A stretch of DNA of 26,049 nucleotides, from contig JAUWXJ010000006.1 in NCBI GenBank assembly GCA_030616425.1, positions 1 through 26,049 on the forward strand. The letters run 5' to 3'. A program made the position numbers and the translations under genes. This stretch comes from Desulfobacterales bacterium (GTDB lineage: Bacteria; Desulfobacterota; Desulfobacteria; Desulfobacterales; C00003060). The notes beneath the pieces are model-generated. The model searched no databases. It was given only the letters and a program-made list of their open reading frames with translations, and was not told the DNA's origin. The stretch's first letter is position 1. Each line of letters starts with the position of its first letter. Below are positions 22,002 through 26,049 of this stretch, piece after piece.

Positions 22002-23732
22002 TTGAAATTTAAGCTCGCCAAGACTGCAGGTTTCTGCATGGGAGTCCGAAGAGCGGTCGAGATGGTCCTTGATACTGCTAACAGGCAACAGGGCCCTATC
22101 TATACCTATGGCCCGCTCATCCACAATCCCCAGGTCTTGGAGATCCTGGCAGAAAAAGGCGTGACTGTCATAGACGACGTCTCTGGCGCCAAACCTGGAA
22201 ACATTGTCATACGAGCCCATGGTCTCCCACCCCAGGAAAAGCAGGCCCTTCTTGACGCAGGATTCATCATAATCGACGCAACCTGTCCCAGGGTTATCAA
22301 GGTCCAAACCATCATAAGCAAGTATTCAAGGCAGGGTTATGCCGCAATCATAGTAGGCGATAAGGACCACCCCGAGGTTCTGGGCTTACTCGGATACGCA
22401 AAAGGGGTGGGCCATATCATCAGCCACTCGGATGATCTTGACAAGCTCCCTCCCATTGAACGTGCGATCGTAGTGGCTCAGACAACCCAGGACGGCCATC
22501 TCTTTGATACTATTACCCGCACTATTGCCGAACGCTTTCCTCACTTCAAGGTATTTAACACCATCTGTGATTCAACTCTCAAACGTCAGGCTGAAGTCAG
22601 GAAAATGGCCAAAGGCGTAGATGCTGTGGTGGTGGTGGGCGGACGCGACAGTGGCAATACCCGGCGATTGGCGCAGGTGGTGGCTCAGGAAGGGGTTCCA
22701 GCCTTCCATATCGAGAGCGAGGCAGAACTCGACTTTGAGGCCATCGAACCATTGGACTCCGTGGGGATTACAGCCGGGGCGTCAACTCCTAACTGGGTCA
22801 TCAAGAAAGTCTACAGGACCCTTGAGGCCATTCCCCATCAGGCAAGACGATGGCATCATGCGGTATTCAGGATACAGCGCTGGCTGCTTTTGAGTAATCT
22901 CTATCTTGCAGTGGGGGCTGGGTGCCTAACTTACGCGTGTGCCTTGTTGTCAGGTATCAGGCCCAGCTTTGCATCCGCCTTGATGGCTACGTGCTATGTC
23001 CTTTCCATGCACATACTAAACAACTTCATCGGCAAGGAAGCGGTACGCTATAATGACCCGGACCGGGCCAGTTTCTATGACTACAATCGTTGGATCCTTT
23101 TGGCTATAGCGATCATTTCAGGTGCAACCGGACTCTTCATGGCATTTACTCTAGGACCTGTCCCGTTCCTTATACTTTCTATCATCAGCCTCCTGGGGGT
23201 ATCTTACAAGGTTAAGATCATCCCCGGAAACCTTAAGATAGGAAAAAAGATACAGCGGATCAGCGATGTACCAGGCTCAAAGACCGTTCTGATTGCCATT
23301 GCATGGGGAATAGTAACAGTGGTGCTCCCACACCTTTCAGTCTCTTTGAAAATTACTAAGGCTATGCTCTTCGTCTCGGTGTGGGCATCTGTCATGGCAT
23401 TTGTACGAACCGCTTTTTTTGATGTTCTCGACATGCAGGGGGATCGGATTGTGGGACAGGAGAGCCTGCCTATTATGCTGGGTGAGAGAAAAACTTTTCG
23501 GGTGCTGAAACAACTTCTGCTTATCACTTTTGCGGTGCTCATTTCCGCGCCCATGATGTACCTTGCCACAACCCTGGCCTATGGTATGATCCTTTCGGTA
23601 TTCTACATGGCTGCAATCCTTGAGGCCTTTAAACGACAATGGATTGTCCCTGGTTTCAGATTTGAGTTCCTGGTTGAAACCCTTTTTATCTTCACAGCAA
23701 TAGTCGCCGGTCTATGGCACCTTTTGGCCTGA
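22002..23732 (+). CDS. ispH: IspH (HMBDP reductase) fused to a UbiA-like prenyltransferase domain
   Basis: 576 aa. Residues 1-280 are IspH, the [4Fe-4S] enzyme that makes IPP and DMAPP at the end of the MEP pathway: C12 (GFCMGVRRA), C95 (DATCPRV), C189 (NTICDST), H41, H73 (RAHG), H123/E125 (DHPEVLG) and SGNTRRL. Residues 282-576 are a membrane domain of the UbiA prenyltransferase type with about eight hydrophobic segments and the second Asp motif D474xxD477xxxD481xxxG485...SLP (FFDVLDMQGDRIVGQESLP). The first motif reads NNFIGKEAVRYNDPDR, weaker than the usual NDxxDxxxD. The TTG at 22002 is preceded by AGGA 6 nt away; N-terminus matches IspH. No frameshift joins the two halves. Confidence 0.93.
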   Translation: MKFKLAKTAGFCMGVRRAVEMVLDTANRQQGPIYTYGPLIHNPQVLEILAEKGVTVIDDVSGAKPGNIVIRAHGLPPQEKQALLDAGFIIIDATCPRVIKVQTIISKYSRQGYAAIIVGDKDHPEVLGLLGYAKGVGHIISHSDDLDKLPPIERAIVVAQTTQDGHLFDTITRTIAERFPHFKVFNTICDSTLKRQAEVRKMAKGVDAVVVVGGRDSGNTRRLAQVVAQEGVPAFHIESEAELDFEAIEPLDSVGITAGASTPNWVIKKVYRTLEAIPHQARRWHHAVFRIQRWLLLSNLYLAVGAGCLTYACALLSGIRPSFASALMATCYVLSMHILNNFIGKEAVRYNDPDRASFYDYNRWILLAIAIISGATGLFMAFTLGPVPFLILSIISLLGVSYKVKIIPGNLKIGKKIQRISDVPGSKTVLIAIAWGIVTVVLPHLSVSLKITKAMLFVSVWASVMAFVRTAFFDVLDMQGDRIVGQESLPIMLGERKTFRVLKQLLLITFAVLISAPMMYLATTLAYGMILSVFYMAAILEAFKRQWIVPGFRFEFLVETLFIFTAIVAGLWHLLA

Positions 23733-23795
23733 GTTGCTTTTGCCTGAACCGGATAAGTTGGAACAAGAAAATTCGTCAGTATAAGAACGGTTAAC

Positions 23796-25208
23796 GTGTT
23801 TCGATTTCAGAAAAAAAGACTGTATATCCTCGCAGCTGCCCTGTCGGTTTCAGGACCCCTACTTTTGCATTTAGGGTATATTGAGCTTCCTGATCCTCTG
23901 AGGCAGTGGGCCGAGGCCTCGGTCCAGAGGGAGACGTTCTCACCTGAAGCACGACCTGAGACCCCTTTCAAAAAACAGGTAAGGTTTTTTATTGACCAGC
24001 CTGCTCCCCAGAAACAAAGCGCCGTGACAAAGGAGTACCGCCGCCCAGTGAACAAGAAATTTCAAAAAGGCATAGAGGTACTCCCTCAAGAAAAGGGTTC
24101 CTCATTCACACGACGTATGCTGGCAGCCCAGGTCCTGTTGTTCGACTGCAAAGACTATACAGATGTAGAAGACTGTATCAGGAAGCTTAGGCGCGCGGGC
24201 GTAAATACCCTCATTGTTCGTGCCTTTCAGAACCGAGGTGATGCAGTGTATCGGTTTGCCAGGCCGCAGTGTAGCGAGGGCGTATATTTTGAGACCAAAA
24301 GTGCCCCTGTAGTTGACCCGTTACTTCCCCGGCTTGTCTCGATCGGGCACCGTCATGGCCTGAAGGTCTTTGCCTGGATGGAAACCCGCAAGATGCCGCT
24401 CAGGCTTGCTGACCCTGAAGGCTCAAAGGCGATCGGGTATGATTTTGAAAAAGGCGGTCTTGAGCCGATTGGAATGTGGAGTATCTTTGATCAAGCGGTT
24501 GAGCGCGGGCTTGTCGCTCTGTATCAGGATGTGGTCCGATCCGGCATCGACGGGATTTTGATTCAGGATGATCTGGTCATGTACCATTGCGAGGATTTCA
24601 GTCCAAAGGCAAAGGCCCTCTTCGAGCAGGAAACCGGAAAGTCTCTCAATCCCGAGGCCCTGTACCCGAGCCCTTTCAAGAATTCACAGGGTCGCTGGTG
24701 CGTGTCAGACTATTCAGACACCTTCTGGGAATGGTCGCGCTGGAAAAACGGGAAGCTCCTGGAGATAGCCCTTAAGCTTATTCAGGCATCCAGACAGATC
24801 AATCCTCGGCTCGAGTTCGCCATGAATTTTATGTATGAATCGGTCACAGACCCCCGAAACGCCCTAGCATGGTTGTCTCAAAGCCTTACTGAATCGACCA
24901 AGCTCCCGATCGATTTCTTTGCCATTATGGCCTACCACAGGCAGATGAAGGCCGAACTCAACCTCACCGACGCAGGTACATATGAAAAGATCTCAAATAT
25001 GACATCAAACCTTCATGAACTGATTGATGATCCGAATAAGATCTTGATGAAAGTCCAACTGAAGGACTGGAATACCGGGAAAGAAATTCCTGCTGTTGAG
25101 ACAGATGAGATCTTTCGGCGGATCAATACCAAAGGGAGAGTCAGCCTTGCCTTTATCCCCTACTCAGCCAGGGTCCACCTAGATGTCATTCAACATCATC
25201 TTGAGTAA
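23796..25208 (+). CDS. PgaB C-terminal-like (GH-fold) secreted or membrane-anchored protein
   Basis: 470 aa with an N-terminal hydrophobic segment (residues 8-28, likely membrane anchor/signal) and a proline-rich linker to ~100. From ~110 it is a TIM-barrel-like domain: ADVEDCIRKLRRAGVNTLIVR-type start (residues 123-143), HGLKVFAWMETRKMPL, GIDGILIQDDLVMYHCEDFSP (D258/D259), and DFFAIMAYHR. This resembles the C-terminal glycosidase-like domain of poly-N-acetylglucosamine deacetylase PgaB and related putative glycoside hydrolases. The PgaB deacetylase domain is absent. It probably acts on an extracytoplasmic polysaccharide. GTG start at 23796 with a weak ribosome-binding site. It overlaps the convergent HNH gene by 23 bp. 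Confidence 0.78.
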   Translation: MFRFQKKRLYILAAALSVSGPLLLHLGYIELPDPLRQWAEASVQRETFSPEARPETPFKKQVRFFIDQPAPQKQSAVTKEYRRPVNKKFQKGIEVLPQEKGSSFTRRMLAAQVLLFDCKDYTDVEDCIRKLRRAGVNTLIVRAFQNRGDAVYRFARPQCSEGVYFETKSAPVVDPLLPRLVSIGHRHGLKVFAWMETRKMPLRLADPEGSKAIGYDFEKGGLEPIGMWSIFDQAVERGLVALYQDVVRSGIDGILIQDDLVMYHCEDFSPKAKALFEQETGKSLNPEALYPSPFKNSQGRWCVSDYSDTFWEWSRWKNGKLLEIALKLIQASRQINPRLEFAMNFMYESVTDPRNALAWLSQSLTESTKLPIDFFAIMAYHRQMKAELNLTDAGTYEKISNMTSNLHELIDDPNKILMKVQLKDWNTGKEIPAVETDEIFRRINTKGRVSLAFIPYSARVHLDVIQHHLE

Positions 25209-25536
25209 GGGACTGCAAATATTCTTCCCACTCTATCGGCAGCATATATTTTTTCTTGTTGTTGCATTCCTTGCACGCAGGCACCACATTCCCCTTGGTC
25301 GACCTGCCGCCTCTTGAAAGAGGCACCACGTGATCCATTGTCAGGGTCTTAGGCGGGAAAGACCCGCGGCAATAATAGCATCTGCCCCGGGCCAACTGGC
25401 GCTTCCACCATTGCGACTCTCTCAACTCCCGGGCTTTTTGACGCTCCCGGCTGAGAGAAATCTCGTCTATTTCAGCCGTCAAGTGATTCAAGTCTCCCCT
25501 TGCCGCACAGATAGGAAAAATCGAATTGTGAACCAA
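25186..25536 (-). CDS. HNH endonuclease
   Basis: 116 aa. CYYC (53-56) and CKEC with DHVVPLSRGG and GNVVPACKECNNKKK form an HNH nuclease/zinc motif; the basic region before it (SRERQKARELRESQWWKRQLARG) should bind DNA. The start is the TTG at 25536, with GGAG (25545-25548) 8 nt upstream; no ATG precedes the motif. HNH genes of this size occur as stand-alone nucleases near prophages and introns, and also as ordinary chromosomal genes. It overlaps the end of the glycosidase-like gene by 23 bp on the opposite strand. Confidence 0.85.
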   Translation of the reverse strand: MVHNSIFPICAARGDLNHLTAEIDEISLSRERQKARELRESQWWKRQLARGRCYYCRGSFPPKTLTMDHVVPLSRGGRSTKGNVVPACKECNNKKKYMLPIEWEEYLQSLTQDDVE

Positions 25537-25556
25537 ACCCCTAACTCCGAATTATA

Positions 25557-25781
25557 ATCTAACTAAGCACATCTGCCATATCAAGGAAAAAGGGGATATG
25601 CACGCGGCTCAGCGGTGGTGTCCTAATTTGGAATAACATATCTATTTTTACGGCAGACAGGATGTTTAACTGGAAAATATAGTTTCAATATTGACAATTT
25701 GTGTCATATAATATAACAAGCTTGTAATTGAATTAACTTTTCATTTGTATTGGCTATAATTGTAAAGAATTTAAGAATGTT
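25557..25781. other. AT-rich intergenic region with promoter-like boxes
   Basis: 225 bp; positions 25681-25740 contain only 13 G/C in 60. TATAAT occurs at 25707-25712 and at 25755-25760; TTGACA at 25691-25696 is 10 nt from the first and 58 nt from the second, so no ideal pair exists. No gene is seen. Composition differs from the rest of the window. Confidence 0.4.
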
Positions 25782-26049
25782 ATGACTGTATGCATTGGTG
25801 CTATATGTCAAGACGGCAAAGCGACCATAGTGGCTTCTGACCGAATGGTCACCGGAGGCTATCCACCAATAGAGTTTGAACATACAAAATCAAAAATCTT
25901 TGAATTAACAAAATATTGTGTTGCCATGAGCGCTGGAAGTGCCCTCAAACCCCTTGAAATAATAGACAGGACAAAATTGTTGGTGGGCAGCATGGAAGTA
26001 CCGCCTGATATTGAAAAAATAACTGAACTGATGAAAGATAGTTATCAGG
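25782..26049 (+). CDS. Proteasome-like Ntn-hydrolase family protein, partial
   Basis: The first 89 residues are visible; the gene runs off the right edge. MTVCIGAICQDGKATIVASD, then RMVTGGYPPIEFEHTKSKIF and VAMSAGSAL, resemble the proteasome beta-subunit/HslV fold: Thr2 would become the N-terminal nucleophile after Met removal, D20 and K36/K38 occupy the positions expected for Asp17 and Lys33 with about two extra residues, and SAGSA resembles the S-A-G motif. Bacterial proteasome-like proteins of this type are poorly characterised. ATG at 25782; no good ribosome-binding site. Upstream DNA is AT-rich, suggesting recent acquisition. Confidence 0.65.
   Translation, partial: MTVCIGAICQDGKATIVASDRMVTGGYPPIEFEHTKSKIFELTKYCVAMSAGSALKPLEIIDRTKLLVGSMEVPPDIEKITELMKDSYQ

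Noticed and set aside
25691..25712. TTGACA and TATAAT in the AT-rich region as a promoter pair
   Set aside because: Only 10 nt separate them, too close for sigma70; AT-rich DNA gives such boxes by chance.

Overview
The window reads as chromosomal DNA of a sulfate-reducing Desulfobacterota (deltaproteobacterial) organism. The evidence is a complete reductive-type dissimilatory sulfite reductase operon (dsrA-dsrB-dsrD plus a dsrN/cbiA-type gene cut by the left edge), a separate 105-residue DsrC with both C-terminal cysteines, and an AhbA-type siroheme decarboxylase subunit. These support a siroheme-centred sulfur and heme metabolism.

Layout. 1-3275 (minus strand): dsrA, dsrB, dsrD and the partial dsrN/cbiA. 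3276-6547 (minus): a dsrA leader with promoter candidates, an unrecognised 382-residue protein, a block of hairpins (about 4720-4926), a TPR protein and a PrmA-like methyltransferase. 6672-7043 (plus): a small zinc-ribbon protein. 7266-10857 (minus): a large B12-binding radical SAM protein with an embedded trigger-factor-like prolyl-isomerase domain and TPRs, a small unknown protein and a YkgJ-type cysteine-cluster protein. 11144-12869 (plus): a COG0731-type radical SAM protein and a peptide deformylase. 12938-18134 (minus): a second YkgJ protein, a cold-shock protein with a structured leader, a nitrilase-superfamily hydrolase, ahbA, yjbQ, dsrC, a 34-codon ORF, pyrR and an FmdB zinc-ribbon protein. 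18336-19844 (minus): Hsp20 and a tandem universal stress protein. 20063-25208 (plus): an HDAC/AcuC-family deacetylase, then DUF3842, a CooT-like protein, an IspH-UbiA fusion and a PgaB-C-like glycosidase-fold protein. 25186-25536 (minus): an HNH endonuclease. From 25782 (plus): a proteasome-like Ntn hydrolase that runs off the right edge, behind AT-rich DNA.

How the genes fit together. DsrAB reduces sulfite, DsrD stimulates it, DsrC carries the product sulfur as a trisulfide, and the DsrN/CbiA enzyme is thought to amidate siroheme. AhbA belongs to the pathway that converts siroheme to heme. The rest is mostly housekeeping, stress and maturation functions in short transcription units.

Items most worth a second look: the radical SAM/PPIase/TPR fusion; two dispersed copies of a roughly 113-nt long-hairpin element whose arms covary; the IspH-UbiA fusion; a DUF3842 gene whose conserved N-terminus has no canonical start codon; and a cold-shock leader in which the ribosome-binding site can be sequestered. 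I saw no rRNA, tRNA, CRISPR array or intact insertion sequence.
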